NCBI GenBank assembly: GCA_949126835.1
Contig: OX421505.1
Coordinates: 6,266,087 to 6,330,086 of the forward strand
Length of the DNA stretch: 64,000 bases
From: Anisus vortex
Lineage: Eukaryota; Mollusca; Gastropoda; Planorbidae
Direction: 5' to 3'
Numbering within the stretch: position 1 is the stretch's first letter; every line of letters starts with the position of its first letter. The translations under genes and the position numbers were made by a program. A model generated the notes under the pieces. The model did no database searches and had not been told where the DNA came from. It saw only the letters and a program-made list of their open reading frames with translations. Positions 44,792 to 56,699 of the stretch are shown here, piece by piece.

Positions 44792-45682
44792 TTAATGTAA
44801 TGTTTTAAAATGTACATATAAATTCTTTAGTCAAAAAATATTTTTATAATTTTCAGCTTTTTTTCATAGTTTGATACTTGTAAAGCTATTATTTGCAAGC
44901 TTCAATTATTTTATATTATAAAAAATAAAAGAAACTTGTCAATAATATTAAACTAAAGAAATTGTGTTATTATATCGGTTTTGTTAAATTTATGTTTCCT
45001 AATTAGTTTCTATAATTATGCCAAACAAGTTATACTTTGTAATATAACTAATATTACTGATTAATTATTGTTTCTTTATAAAAATCCAGCATTACGGTTT
45101 TCATTTTAATATTTAATTAGACATCTAAACTTAATTTAGGTTAAACAGTTGTAAATTAGCATTTTCTGCTTTAAATGTTTGTCGATTTAAGGAGTTTTTT
45201 TTTTTAACATTAAAAATTATATTAATAACACTATAAAATCTATAGCCTATAAGCCTATTGTATTTATTAAAGTAAGAAATGAAAAAAAAAGTTTTAGAAT
45301 TACTTATATCTAATAATATTAAACAAGAAAAAAAATTGTAGGTAGGCCCCATATTTGTTTGTGGGTTTGTAGCAGCGTTCTCGAAAACGAGCCCAACGAT
45401 TTTCGCGAAAACTGACCTATTGATATATTCTGGTGAGAAAATGTGTTTTAGATCAATCTCATTTCTCAAAAACCTCTGCTTTACTCTCAAGTACTGGAAA
45501 AACCACTGACCATTTCTACTAATATTTTTTTTAAATTGGGCTAAAAGAAAAAAAAGCATGTTATTGAATTGGGTTCCCCATCTAAGGCGATCACATTCAA
45601 TACAACTCTTTTAACGTCATAGTCCAGATGCCTTTTGTTTAGTATCGGCCTTTTGGTAACTCCCGTTTTAAAGAATTTAAAT
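44792..45682 (+). repeat. Module R, unit 8
   Basis: Noncoding; matches 17003-17520. A 142-aa minus ORF here is an accident of the AT-rich repeat. Confidence 0.6.
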
Positions 45683-46131
45683 CATAGACTATATATAATA
45701 TAAATGGACCGCTTGCTTTAGTATTTCTGCTATATGATGACTCGAAACACTGATTTTCTTAATTCCCGATGCTAAATAAAGTAGTTGCTATAAAGTAGTT
45801 TCTATACAAGTTCCGTTTTATTGAATCGTAATGATTTTCTGAAGTAAAATTCAAATCAAAAGTTGTAAACAGCGGAAACATTTATAGATCAGTGTTGTAT
45901 GCGCACGGATAAAGAATATAAGCTCTAAAAATAGAGCAAGCGGACCATCTTATTATAATCAATAATAATAGGAATAATAGTAGAACAACTATTCAATTAA
46001 TGTCGAAAAAATGCGATTTAATGAAACGGAACTTGTATCGCAACTATTTTATTTAGAATTAGGAATTACAAAACAAGAAGATAATGGCAGAAAAAAATAA
46101 AGCAAGCGGTCCATGTATATTATAGTCTATG
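45683..46131. mobile_element. MITE with CATAGACTATA ends (449 bp)
   Basis: CATAGACTATA...TATAGTCTATG with ATTTAAAT duplicated on both sides (8 bp). The interior looks like one element joined to part of a second: an internal GAGCAAGCGGACCATCTTAT end is followed by another right half. Confidence 0.85.
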
Positions 46132-46399
46132 ATTTAAATCTTTACCATTTTCGACGCGCAATGTTATATAATCATTATGAAAGTGTGTAATGAATTTAAA
46201 TAAAAGAAACATATATTTTGATAGGTTATATGTGTGAAAGAGTCCAATTTAATATAGCCCTTACCATTACAATAACACAATTAGGGTACAATTAAAGCTG
46301 AGGAATACATTAATATATATATCGTTAATTGCATAGTTGTGATTTGTGAAGGTAAGTAGTTTATACAGTCTTTAAAGTTATACGATTTACAACTTCAGG

Positions 46400-47460
46400 A
46401 AAATGCCTGACGGACGAAAAAAGGATAATCCTATTTTAAACTTGAAAAAAGAGAAAGGCACTGATTGATGATAGTGCAGAAGCAGGCACTATTTTAAAAA
46501 GTATTTATTCCATGACTTCAGATATAAATGATTCAGTAGATGCAACTATACAGCCAGACAGAGCAGCCAAGCTCAGGTGCTTAGGAATAATTTCAGAATT
46601 TATTAACACAGAATTATCAGAAACACGCGATCAACAATTAAGGAATAAACAAATGTGTAGTTTAAAGCAACTAGAAACGTAAGCTATAGATAAGACAGAA
46701 ACGAGATTGGAATATCCATAAAATGTATGACAAAACAACTAGAGGAGGAAACTGCAAAAGAAAAATTAAGACGATTGGAAGAAAAAAAGAAAGCGGACGA
46801 CAAAAACCCAGATGAGAAAACTGCAGAAAAGACGACTAGACGATCTGAGACGTCGCAAGTCAGAGCAATTGAGAAATTAAACACTTCATAAACGAAAAGA
46901 AACGTTGGAACTCAAGCGACAGAAAGCCATTCAAGGACTATCAATAGAGACCATTGATCAACATGAACAACGTTCAACGTTGCTTGGAAGACAATTATTA
47001 TTTATGAAATAAAATCTATTGCCAACCTACAAGTGCTCAACCAATTCCGACGTTACTTACACAAGTTTGTCATGCTGTTCATTTTCCCGAAGAACGGGTG
47101 TCGAACAGAATCAAAAGGGACTCCTTTGGTGAATGTTGTTTACATGGTCGAGTAAACATCGAGCCATCAATGTTTTCTAATAAGTTGACCTGCCTCTTTT
47201 TTAACACGTCATTTGCCAGCAGAAGAATTCCACAAGAGGTTCATGAGCTTAAATTCATGTTTCGAACTGGCTTCGTTTAAGGTAGATGACGATCGGAAAA
47301 TTAATAGTCACGGAATCTACAGCTTCAAAGCAGCAGGACAAGTCTACCATAAGATGAATATGGCAGTGCACAAAATGTTAAGGGTGAATTTGAAAGTCCA
47401 CAATACGTACAGATGTACATCTTAGATTCCGATGACGCCGTCACCGAGCGACTTAAATAT
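46400..47460 (+). pseudogene. Broken autonomous Helitron N-terminal region
   Basis: In shifting frames the + strand encodes a charged repeat (AKEKLRRLEEKKK, RLDDLRRRKSEQ, ETLELKRQKAIQG), as found at the start of Helitron Rep-helicases. The Helitron-like N domain follows: CCLHGRVNI, LFFN, FMSLNSCFELASFKVDDD, GIYSFKAAGQVYHKM and VQMYILDSDDAVTERL. HGRV, a GQVYHK core and a YILD...ERL end match that domain. At least three frame changes and several stops are present, and the Rep and helicase domains are missing. The opening ATG at 46403 (MPDGRKKDNP) may be near the true start. Confidence 0.7.
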
Positions 47461-47799
47461 CCACTCTATATATTATGTATATGGTTTAATTTGTATTCAC
47501 TTTATATTCACATTTCCCATCATGTCTCAACAAATCTGAATTGATATGTAAATATGCAACTTCTTTTTTGTGGCTGCTTTATTTAAATTTGACTTATTTT
47601 TTTATTATGTTTTTATAATTTGCCTAAAATTCACATAACAATGCATGTTTATTCGTGAACAATCGCCTTGATACACTTACCAGCACAATATGATATATTC
47701 TTTCAATTTACAGGTTACATTGATGACCGTTATAAAGGCATTGATAAGTATGACAGCATTGTTTGAATGCATCAGTATGTAGCCAACTTATGAAAAAAC

Positions 47800-47830
<31 letters not shown>

Positions 47831-48005
47831 GTCTGTCGGTCCGTCCGTCAATCCGTTCATCCATCTGTCTATCTGTCTATCTGTATATCCGTCTGTCTAT
47901 CTGTCTCTCTCTATCTCTCAATCTCTTTCTTTCTCTCTCTCTGACTTTCTTCTCTTTCTTTTTCTATTTTGCACTAACTCTCTCTCTCTCTCTCTGTGTG
48001 TTTTT
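47461..48005 (+). repeat. Module T microsatellite and CT tract, unit 8
   Basis: ATGCATCAGTATGTAGCCAA lead-in at about 47768, TCTG/TCTA repeats 47800-47910, CT tract to 48005. The 240 bases before it hold nothing recognised. Confidence 0.8.
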
Positions 48006-48268
48006 CTCTTGTTTAAGAGCTAACATAAAGGAAGTATATGACTAAATAAGCCTGGATTTAACGCATATGCTTTCCGTTGCCAAACTATCCAAGAAACTGT
48101 TTAAGCCTTTCGTAGTTAATTCATTCCTTCCTAATGATAAACCAATCTATTCAATAAATTAAGTTTAAGCCAGCGACCACTGGCAATATTACAGCAGATT
48201 TACGTATTTATTTCTAATTTCTTCTGAGAAGGGGCTGAATTGCCTGTATGTCAATGACTAGTGTCAAA

Positions 48269-48510
48269 GTACCCGTCGGACCGAATTGATCCATAGCGCC
48301 GTTGAAACAGCGTTTACCAGTTTCTGTGTCACGGCCAACACTACGCACAGACGCCTTTACTTTACCCCAACTAAGGTCAGGTACCCATCAGAGCTTGGTA
48401 GACTCATGGACAACCTGCAGACCCGGGAACAAATACAATACTAGCCTGAACCATGATTCGAACCCAGGACCTTCGGTACGCAGACGAACGCTCTGACGCA
48501 CGGCCACTAG
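48269..48510 (-). repeat. tRNA-derived SINE
   Basis: The minus strand reads GGTCCTGGGTTCGAATCATG (B box), CTCTGATGGGTACCTGACC, GAAACTGGTAAACGCTG and the GTCCGACGGGTACTTT end. Confidence 0.75.
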
Positions 48511-48616
48511 TGTACAAACTATAAATGTTAGTATATTAATTGTATCTCCTTTAATTTTGGGGTCTTCCACGTGACATGACAAATTTTCTTGTAAAAAGTT
48601 AAGAAAATTCCTATTA

Positions 48617-48799
48617 CAGAGGTCAGCAGCCTACGGCACGAGTGCCAAACTTGACAGGTGGAGCTATTTTCAATGGCACGCTGAAAGGCCCTACAAGTCT
48701 CTACTTCAAGAAAGCAGGATGGTTTTTTGGCTGTTGGCACGGTGGGTGAATAAGAAATCCAACTTAGCACACTATTGTCAAAAGGTTTGAAGACCACTG
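48617..48799. mobile_element. hAT-like MITE, same family as 14765
   Basis: CAGAGGTCAGCAGCC...GAAGACCACTG, with flanks TCCTATTA and ATCTATTG (5 of 8). Confidence 0.6.
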
Positions 48800-49860
48800 A
48801 TCTATTGGCATCTTGTCGCAAGTTTACTATGGCTTAACTTAGACCTTAATATCATGTGGCAAGTTTACTATGGCTTTACTTAGACCTTATTATCATGCCG
48901 TGGCTGGCGAGTAAAAAGATGAACGCTGTGTCACCGGCCATAAAAGGCATAATTAGCTCGACCAGATACTTTTGTTTTTACTACTAAGACCACTATAAAA
49001 GCAAACCTCATTGAAACCCGGCCCAGGACACGAAACTATTTTTATATATAAAATATAGTTGTCCTTATTATACATACTTCTTATTAAATAGACACTCTTG
49101 AACGTCAAGTAAATATGTTATTTCTAAGTTTGTATGGGCCTCTAATAGAATTTAGATTTTCGAAATGTTAGAAAAATGAAAAGAATATTGATATCAAGTG
49201 CATACATTAATATCTACTTAGTTTTCTTCTCTCGCTCTTTCTGTAGCATTCACACACTAACTCAGTCATTTACCCACTAACTAAATCACTCGATCAATTT
49301 CTTAATCACTCTTTTACTCAATCACTTGCTCATTAACTCACTCGATCCCTCACACAGTCAATCAATCACTCGATCAATCGATCACTCATTCAATCGCTCT
49401 ATCTTTCACTATCTCACTCTCTTCTTACTACATCCGTCGCTCACCCTCGATCTTTCACTCAATCAATCACTCCATCACTTACTCAATCTCTCATTAGCCT
49501 TCTTGCATTTTTATCGCGTATGTGTCTAGTTAAGACTATGGCGTAACCATGGTAGAAAGCACCTGGGGCGGTATATGAGCTAGGCGCCCAATGTTCAATT
49601 TTGAATAGGCCTCATCGGACGTAGAAGGGGAGAGAGAGAGAGTGTTGGTTTAAATCATTGTTTGTAAAAAAAAAATTGTTTTGAAATTATTATTTTTTAA
49701 AATATTGGTTCAGCTCCCTTTTGCTAAATATTTTAAAAAATATTATCATTGTTCAGGGTAAAAGTTATTCTAAAAGGTTAAGTAATTATAAATGTAAAAT
49801 TTACTAACTTTGGAAAGTAAACAATGAGTTTATGTACAAAATAAAATAAATAGATATCAA
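48800..49860 (+). repeat. Unit 8 tail: LINE/SINE debris and TCAATCAC repeats
   Basis: 48840-49020 is shared with 15005-15220. A TCAATCACTCGA-type degenerate microsatellite is at 49260-49500. W-module sequence follows from about 49500. No gene. Confidence 0.55.
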
Positions 49861-49865
49861 TTAGT

Positions 49866-49985
49866 TATATATATATATATATAATATATATATATATATA
49901 ACTAATTGATATATATAAATATATATAAGCTTATATGGAACGCACACACACACACACACACGCATATATATAATATATATATGGT
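49866..49985. repeat. AT-rich inverted repeat with CA tract
   Basis: ATTAGTTATATATATATATA is answered by an inverted ATATAACTAATTGATAT. An ACAC block is at 49942-49961. Confidence 0.8.
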
Positions 49986-49994
49986 TCCAAAAGT

Positions 49995-50655
49995 TTCTTT
50001 AGCCGGGGGTGTCAGTGGCGCATAAGCTGTCTATAAAAAGATCCCTTAAGGCATGCGTCTCAAAAAGCCTTCGTCAACCCATTCCAACCTCTGGCCTGCT
50101 CGAGTGGCTCATTCACTAAGCCCGGCAAAACTGCTTCTACTAACAGAGGAAGGGGCGAAGGTGGAAAATTGGCGCCTCAAAACCAATAGCTTCGGGCCGA
50201 TGGTACCCGTCAGTCTGGGAAGACACTCCATCTAGGAGAGGAGACACTCCGATCACAAACCCCCGCTGCCTTGCGGACATAGAAAAGGCCACAGGAGTAA
50301 ACCCTAAACAACTCAGGAGTGGAGCCCCGAAGGCGTTAGGAACACCTACTAGGTTTTCCTTACGGCAGCTTCTGCAATCGATATGGCTCCAAATGTAGTG
50401 CCTCGCATTCCTTTCTGATATGCCGATAAGACAGAGAGGGTGGTTGTGATGCATAGGCAACTCACAATCTCCATATTAAGGCCCAGGCATGCACCCCGAA
50501 GAGGACACTGGTGGTGCTGCAAAGGGGCAAAACCAACACGGGAGGCAGCAGTTATTAGTGATAAGTCCAACCTGATTGGCATAAGGCACGGACGCTACGA
50601 GTTGCCTGTGTCGGTGGGAGAAGTTATCGCACCTCATTGATAAGCTACCACCTGC
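49995..50655. other. GC-richer block of unknown origin
   Basis: About 650 bp of higher GC content than the array. Several short ORFs on both strands (up to 106 aa, 50140-50460 minus) match nothing I know. It may be the 5' leader of a retroelement or captured DNA. Confidence 0.4.
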
Positions 50656-50659
50656 CTCA

Positions 50660-50945
50660 ACCTGAAGATTGTGGAAGCATATTTGGAATTAAAATCGGTA
50701 ACCCACACTCAGCGACGATTCACAATTGACTTTCCGGGAAGCATTCCTCAAAGTAGACTCACAATCAGACGTCTTCTGCAGAAGTTCAGGGTAGCAGGAC
50801 GTGTGACCAATGCAAAAAAAAGGACATAATGGTAGGCCAAGGTCTCAGACGTGAGACAGCGTCTAGAGGAATCACCAAGACAATCGGCTACCGATTTTAA
50901 TTCCAAATATGCTTCCACAATATTCACTCTCTCCTCCACGGTATA
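50660..50945 (+). pseudogene. Transposase N-terminal (HTH) fragment with fold-back end
   Basis: The + strand encodes KIVEAYLELKSVTHTQRRF, then PQSRLTIRRLLQKFRVAGRV, TNAKKR, GRPRSQT and VRQRLEESPRQSATD with frame changes. This is the helix-turn-helix plus GRPR linker seen at the start of DUF4817/Tc1-mariner-like transposases. The end (50888-50940) is an inverted copy of the start and encodes EERVNIVEAYLELKSV on the minus strand. A dead, rearranged fragment. Confidence 0.6.
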
Positions 50946-51086
50946 TTGCTTTCGATCAATTGAGGGTGATAATTTAGTTTCTTGTTTGAAAATGAAACAA
51001 AAATGTTTGTAATTTTGAAAATTGCAAGAATGTAATAAGTAGTAACAGTTTATTGGCCCACCTGTATATATTCAGCCACATATATA

Positions 51087-51646
51087 TCACAAAAAATAAT
51101 TACCGTGAGTTTGTTTTTATTTAGATTTTTGTGCTGTATAGGCGCCGAAGCCGTTTTACTATTCGGGTCAAAAGTTGAATGTATCTATTATATAAGCACT
51201 ATTGTTAAATTCGTTTATTACTTAAAAAAAAAAAAAATTATACCTATTGATAATCACCGTATGTCAAAAGTTCTAAACTGAGCGCCATTTTATAATAATC
51301 TACCTTTGAAATGCTTTCAAATTAAGTGTGTTTTGGGACTGGGTTTTCCGTACTGCGTAATATGGCTATCTACGTTTTTTTATTATTGTTTTTTTTTCCT
51401 TTTAAAATAGTATTATTGTTTTTTTAATATTATGGATAAAAAGTCAGAACCTTGACAGCAACAATTCATATGCATATTCCAGGCCAGGCGACCATTAAAA
51501 ATAAACAATAACAAAAACTAAATACAGAAAGAAACGTTCTCACTACAGTTATTATTGTAATATTGTTTATTATTTCTTGTTTCTCTTTTAACAAAATAAC
51601 ATTGTAATCATTCCATCTCCGTCATTTTGACGGGCCTTACTCCTAG
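51087..51646 (+). mobile_element. Short non-autonomous Helitron (560 bp)
   Basis: 5' TCAC...TAATTACCGTGAGTTTGTT and 3' hairpin CCGTCA-TTT-TGACGG, then CTAG followed by T. Same family as 10963-12099 but without the GC-rich insert. Confidence 0.8.
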
Positions 51647-51649
51647 TAT

Positions 51650-51670
51650 ATATATATATATACCTGTATC

Positions 51671-51740
<70 letters not shown>
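51650..51740. repeat. AT microsatellite
   Basis: TA repeats immediately after the Helitron end. Confidence 0.95.
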
Positions 51741-51745
<5 letters not shown>

Positions 51746-51887
51746 ACACCTTTCTGACGATAATATTTTTCATTCGTATATTGAATATTATTCTTAATTA
51801 ATAGTTAAACTTGAAAAAAATAATTAATTATTTTAAAAAGACATAAAGTATAAAGTCCGCATTTTCTCCTACAATTTAATTGCTTAA

Positions 51888-52337
51888 AGACCAAGTGAAG
51901 AGGTTTTTATCAAAATTGAGTTAACATTTGATTTTGATAGTAAATAGTGTATTCAGTATCTGAATGTTAATGAAAAACATTTATACAAAATATCAAAGAT
52001 AAATTTTAAGTAATTAGTTCAATATTTGCAATTAAATGTGTGTGTTTTTCGGAGGAATACTCCAAATCTCGTAGCCATTTGAGATGTTTTTATTTCCGGC
52101 AATATAGGAAAGTGACGTAACATAAAGGATTCCGACTAGGAAAAATGAATATTGTCACGTGTTTTGAATCTATTGCCACATGTTTTGAATATTTTCCCGG
52201 TTCTTATTTTTAACAAAATGGTTAAATATAGATTTATAGCGTCTATTTTTATTTATTTATTTCCCTTGTGATACGTCACTGCCGTATGAGTCTATTCCAA
52301 ATCTCGTTCCTTTGAGAAAAACCTCTTCACTTGGTCT
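51888..52337. mobile_element. TTAA-target MITE (450 bp)
   Basis: AGACCAAGTGAAGAGGTTTT and its exact inverse, about 21 bp, with TTAA on both sides. It interrupts the L module between the GCTTAA and AAGGCAATCC sequences. The TTAA target suits piggyBac or Kolobok groups. Confidence 0.85.
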
Positions 52338-52408
52338 TTAAGGCAATCCTTGTATATATAGCTCAGTGGTCCATCCTGGCAGCCTTACTGCAATATAATA
52401 TTTATTTC

Positions 52409-52516
52409 ATTCTCAATGTGATTGAGAATTCTAAAAAAAAGTTATGCATAACTCGAAATACATCTTGCGCGAATTTTAAACGGAATGGATACCTCGTCAT
52501 CATACTACTTGAGTAG
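52409..52516 (+). other. Hairpin / variable segment / hairpin, copy 9
   Basis: L hairpin 52409-52429, variable 52441-52480 starting with the palindrome AGTTATGCATAACT, and R hairpin CTAC-TTGA-GTAG at 52505-52516. Confidence 0.75.
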
Positions 52517-53700
52517 ATAATGTAGTGTTGACAAGTGTACATATAAATTCTTTCGTCATATAATATTTATATAATTTTCAACATTTTTCGTAGTTTGAGT
52601 TGCAAGCCATTTATTATTTTATATTAAAAAAAAAAAAAAATTAAATCAAATAAAAAAAAACTTGTTAGTAATATAGATCTAAAAAAACAGTTTTATTATC
52701 TCCCTTTCGTTTAATGTATATTTCATAATATGTTTCTATATATGTTCAAGTGCAAGTGACCTCTTTGTCGCATCAAACAAGCTTTCATGTGCGATACCAT
52801 CTCCTCAACCATAACCAAGCACCTGAAAGTAGACTAAATGCCAAGCTGTTAAGAATAGCAGACGACTTTCCTAAGCAGTTTCCATCCAGATTTATCCGCA
52901 AATTGGCACTTTTTTGATGCTTAATATTTGAATTTCTTATTTAACTTGCTGCATTTTAAAATCGTCAAAACCCCTCCAATCGAAAAATATATCGAGATTT
53001 AGGTTGGTAATATTAAGAAAATCAGGTTCGATAAGATGAATGATCATGAATAGATTTGTCAATAATATGTTTTACAAAAGGATCGGACGAAAGTGATATT
53101 TGAGTAATGTCGAAGAATGCATGCAAGTATTACAGCCACAGCCCACGATAAACCATACATTAATTACATTCAGGGCCTTATCTAGAACCGTTGAGGCCCA
53201 TATAGGGTTACGGTACTCTAACGTACCGAAGTTCCGGAGACTCAATTCGTGGTTGAAAGGCTAGAATAGCTTTCAAACATTAGATGTGGGGAAAATAAAA
53301 AATAAAAACTGGCAATGTCCTGGCCTCACAATTTCTTAGTGTGCCTTGGCCACCGAAACTCGTAAACTCTTCTCTACCGTATCAAATCACACAGTTGCTG
53401 GAAGCGTGCAGAGAACAACAAAAAAAACATTTATATCGCGTTCATAGACCTGACTAAGTTATTGACAAATAATTCATCAAAACACATAATGTAAGCTCAG
53501 ATCGCATTTCACATATAACTATTAAGATATATATTATATATATATATATTATTATTATTATTATATATAATATTATAATAAAAAAGGGGTAAACAATCAT
53601 GTTTAGCAAAGATTAATGTTAAAATAAAGTGATATTAAGTTCTTTTTTTAAACTGACCATAAAAGAGCACATAACGAAGTCGGAAATGTTTTTTTTTTAA
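52517..53700 (+). repeat. Modules R, S, U and L start, units 9-10
   Basis: S joins straight to U at about 53030, as at 25535. Dead RT stub at about 53410-53460. No gene. Confidence 0.65.
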
Positions 53701-54415
53701 ATATAGAGTCTGCATTTTCTCCTACAGTTTAATCGATTTATCACTCCATGTATATATATTTCAATGCCACACAGTGCACTTATCTAAATGTAGAGTCTGC
53801 ATTTTCTCCTACAATTTAATCGATTTATCACTCCATGTATATATAGCTCAATGCCACACAGTGCACTTATCTAAATGTAGAGTCCGCATTTTCTCCTACA
53901 ATTTAATCGATTTATCACTCCATGTATATTTAGCTCAATGCCACACAGTGCACTTATCTAAATGTAGAGTCTGCATTTTCTCCTACAATTCAATCGATTT
54001 ATCACTCCATGTATATATAGCTCAATGCCACACAGTGCACTTATCTAAATGTAGAGTCTGCATTTTCTCCTACAATTTAATCGATTTATCACTCCATGTA
54101 TATATAGCTCAATACCACACAGTGCACTTATCTAAATGTAAAGGTCGCATTTTCTCCTACAATTTAATCGATTTATCACTCCATGTATATTTAGCTCAAT
54201 GCCACACAGTGCACTTATCTAAATATAGAGTCTGCATTTTCTCCTACAATTTAATCGATTTATCACTCCATGTATATTTAGCTCAATGCCACACAGTGCA
54301 CTTATCTAAATATAGAGTCTGCATTTTCTCCTACAATTAAATCGATTTATCACTCCATGTATATTTAGCTCAATGCCACACAGTGCACTTATCTAAATAT
54401 AGAGTCTGCATTTTC
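53701..54415 (+). repeat. 87-bp tandem array, about eight copies
   Basis: Period 87 (unit starts 53791, 53878, 53965 and on), unit core GCATTTTCTCCTACAATTTA and CCACACAGTGCACTTATCTA. Other array units hold one or two copies at this place. Because 87 is a multiple of three, a 188-aa ORF with 29-residue repeats results; I do not consider it a gene. Confidence 0.92.
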
Positions 54416-54496
54416 TACTACAACTTAAGCATTCCATATCTATATTTAGTCTAATGGTCCATCCAGGCAGCCTTTGTGCTTCTTTATATTTATTTT

Positions 54497-54598
54497 ATTA
54501 TCAATGAATGTGATTGAGAATTGCAAATAATTGAGATAAAATAGGTATTAGTGTATAATGGTAAAGTTAATTGGAATGGATACGTAGTAATCATACTG
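54497..54598 (+). other. Hairpin / variable segment, truncated copy 10
   Basis: A distorted L hairpin, variable 54531-54571, then TTGGAATGGATACGTAGTAA. The R hairpin is cut after CATACT by the RT fragment. Confidence 0.55.
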
Positions 54599-54880
54599 GT
54601 TAAAGTCGCGGAAGCCTTGCCAATTCTCTTGCTGATTTCTGTGTCCAGTGATAGATCGGTGGTGATGGTGGAGCCAAGGTATGTAAACTGATCAACAACA
54701 TCTAATTTGGTACCGTTGATGTATATGTTGGGTGGGTCAGCTCCTTGAACCATCACGTTGGTCTTTCTTATACTAATTGTTAGACCAAAATCTTGGCAGG
54801 TCCTGGAGAAGCGGTCCATCAAGGATTGTAGCTCCTCCTCAGTGTGTGCGACAAAGGCGGCGTCATCCGCGAACTGCAAG
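54595..54880 (-). pseudogene. Non-LTR RT distal half, inverted
   Basis: The minus strand encodes QFADDAAFVAHTEEELQSL (catalytic ADD), CQDFGLTISIRKT, FTYLGSTIT and DTEISKRIGKAS. It is the continuation of the RT at 54930-55616 but on the opposite strand. The two share the short sequence ATCCGCAGAAGAA at their broken ends. Confidence 0.85.
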
Positions 54881-54919
54881 TCTTTGACTGTTCTTCTGCG
54901 GATCCCACTCTAAATGCGG

Positions 54920-55616
54920 AGGCAGCATCTTGTCAAAGCACCTACTCGACCTATTATGTCAGTGTTGGGAAGAGGGAGCAGTACCACAAGACATGAGAGA
55001 TGCTAATATCATAACCTTGTACAAAAGCATGGGGGACAGAAGCGACTGCAATAATTACAGGGGTATATCACTCCTTAGCATTGTCGGCATGATCTTTGCG
55101 CGCATGATCCTGGCCAGGCTACAAAAGCTAGCAGACAGAATATATCCAGAGTCGCAGTGCGGGTTTCGCTCAGAAAGGTCAACCATCGACATGATATTCT
55201 CAGTCAGTCAGTTGCAAGAAAAGTGCAGAGAACAACAGAAACCCCTTTTTATCGCGTTCATAGACCTGACTAAGGCATTTGACCTTGTTATTAGAGATGG
55301 ATTATTCTCCATTCTGCCAAAAATTGGTTGCCCACCCAAACTTCTGAACCTGATCCAGTCATTCCACGACAACATGAAGGGCACTGTACAATATGATGGT
55401 GAATATTCTAGCGCTTTCGCCATTAGCACAGGAGTGAAACAAGGATGCGTTCTTGCCCCAACTCTCTTTGGGATCTTCTTCTCAACCTTGCTAAACAATG
55501 CCTTTAGAGAATCCAGGGAGGGAATTTACTTGCACACCCGGTCAGACGGAGGGCTTTTCCGATTGTCCAGGCTAAGGGCAAGGAGAAAAATCCGCAGAAG
55601 AAATATATATATATAA
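54920..55616 (+). pseudogene. Non-LTR RT proximal half
   Basis: A 228-aa ORF with ITLYKSMGDRSDCNNYRGIS, LARLQKLADRIYPESQCGFR, FIAFIDLTKAFD (catalytic Asp), TGVKQGCVLAPTLFGIFF and RSDGGLFRLSRLRAR. It is the RT finger and palm region up to just before the ADD motif. The whole belongs to a family seen again at 61030 and 62728. Clade not assigned; the style is RTE-like. Confidence 0.88.
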
Positions 55617-55805
55617 TCGGAATTTCCGATCGCACTACGTCCTCTAGACTTCCGGTTTGGTAATCGAAAATTGTATACAGCGGAAACCTAAAATGCGATC
55701 GTAGGAGAGTAGAAGCCATTTAAGACAACCTTAATTGTTGCGCACGAAAAAGAAAGAAAATACAATCTCTAAAAATAGAGCAAGCGGTCCATCTTATTAT
55801 AGTCT
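55617..55805. mobile_element. Partial CATAGACTATA-family MITE
   Basis: TAGAGCAAGCGGTCCATCTT and ATTATAGTC at the right end match 45683-46131. The left end is missing. Confidence 0.6.
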
Positions 55806-56453
55806 TCCTTTGTATATATATATTATAATATATTACAGTCTTTTTTTTTAGTGTATGTGTGCTTAACAATGTGTAGCCTACTCTGTACACGCGCCTCTAG
55901 CTGCATAAATTGTGCTTGTGTAGACATTTCATTATGTGCTTATTTCTTCTAGTGTGTATCTGTGCACACGTGTGTCTGTGTGTGTCTCTGGATGTGTCAA
56001 AGTACACCAGTGTGTACGACGTGTTACTGGCTACAGTATAAAAACACACGAAAAAAAAGCACGTCAAACCCTAGAACGCCAAAACTGACTCTAAAAGAAA
56101 CGGACTGAAAAGAATAAAAATAGCAAACCAAGCCAGAGTTATTTCCCCGCATCTAGCGCAAAAGGACAAGACGTCTCCCACACCTTAATTTGAACTGAGT
56201 AACTTCCCCTCACTCCACCCATCATTGTAAAATGTTTTTTTCAAACAAACACATTGGAAAGACTTTCTCGTCCTAGAGTAAGACCATAATAAATGGTTGA
56301 CAGTCGACACATTTTGTCCCATTTTCTACTTGACTGCCTAAAAAGATCAGGTAGAAAGAGTCGTGTCACCCACTTTTCATTTATCTTTGCTTGGATATTA
56401 AAGAATAACGTGTGTCCTGAAAGTTCATTTACATATTATAAATATATTTATAA
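55806..56453 (+). repeat. GT-rich stretch and Y repeat
   Basis: 55850-56030 is GT-rich without a gene. 56140-56440 matches 26830-27170. Confidence 0.5.
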
Positions 56454-56699
56454 CAGTGCTTTTTTGTGTGACGGTACGCGCCGTTGCAGCGCACCGGCAC
56501 CTTTTTCAATGTGGGGAAAAAATTATTACTTTTCTTGTGTTTTAACGTTTATTATTAATTTATTATTTTATTAATTTGTTAAAATTAAATTATTTTAAAA
56601 TTGCGCGCAATAAGAATTAAAATATAAAATGCAAAACTGCTTTAAAAGTTAGGCTATCCATCACTGAGTACCGGCACCTATTTTTTTTACAAAAAAGCA

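Noticed and set aside
45131..45559. 142-aa minus-strand ORF
   Set aside because: AT-rich module R antisense; not conserved as an ORF in sister copies.
53774..54340. 188-aa ORF with 29-residue repeats
   Set aside because: It follows from the 87-bp tandem period; sister units have no such protein.
53701..54415. CRISPR-like array
   Set aside because: Units are directly adjacent whole repeats with no unique spacers, and the genome is eukaryotic.
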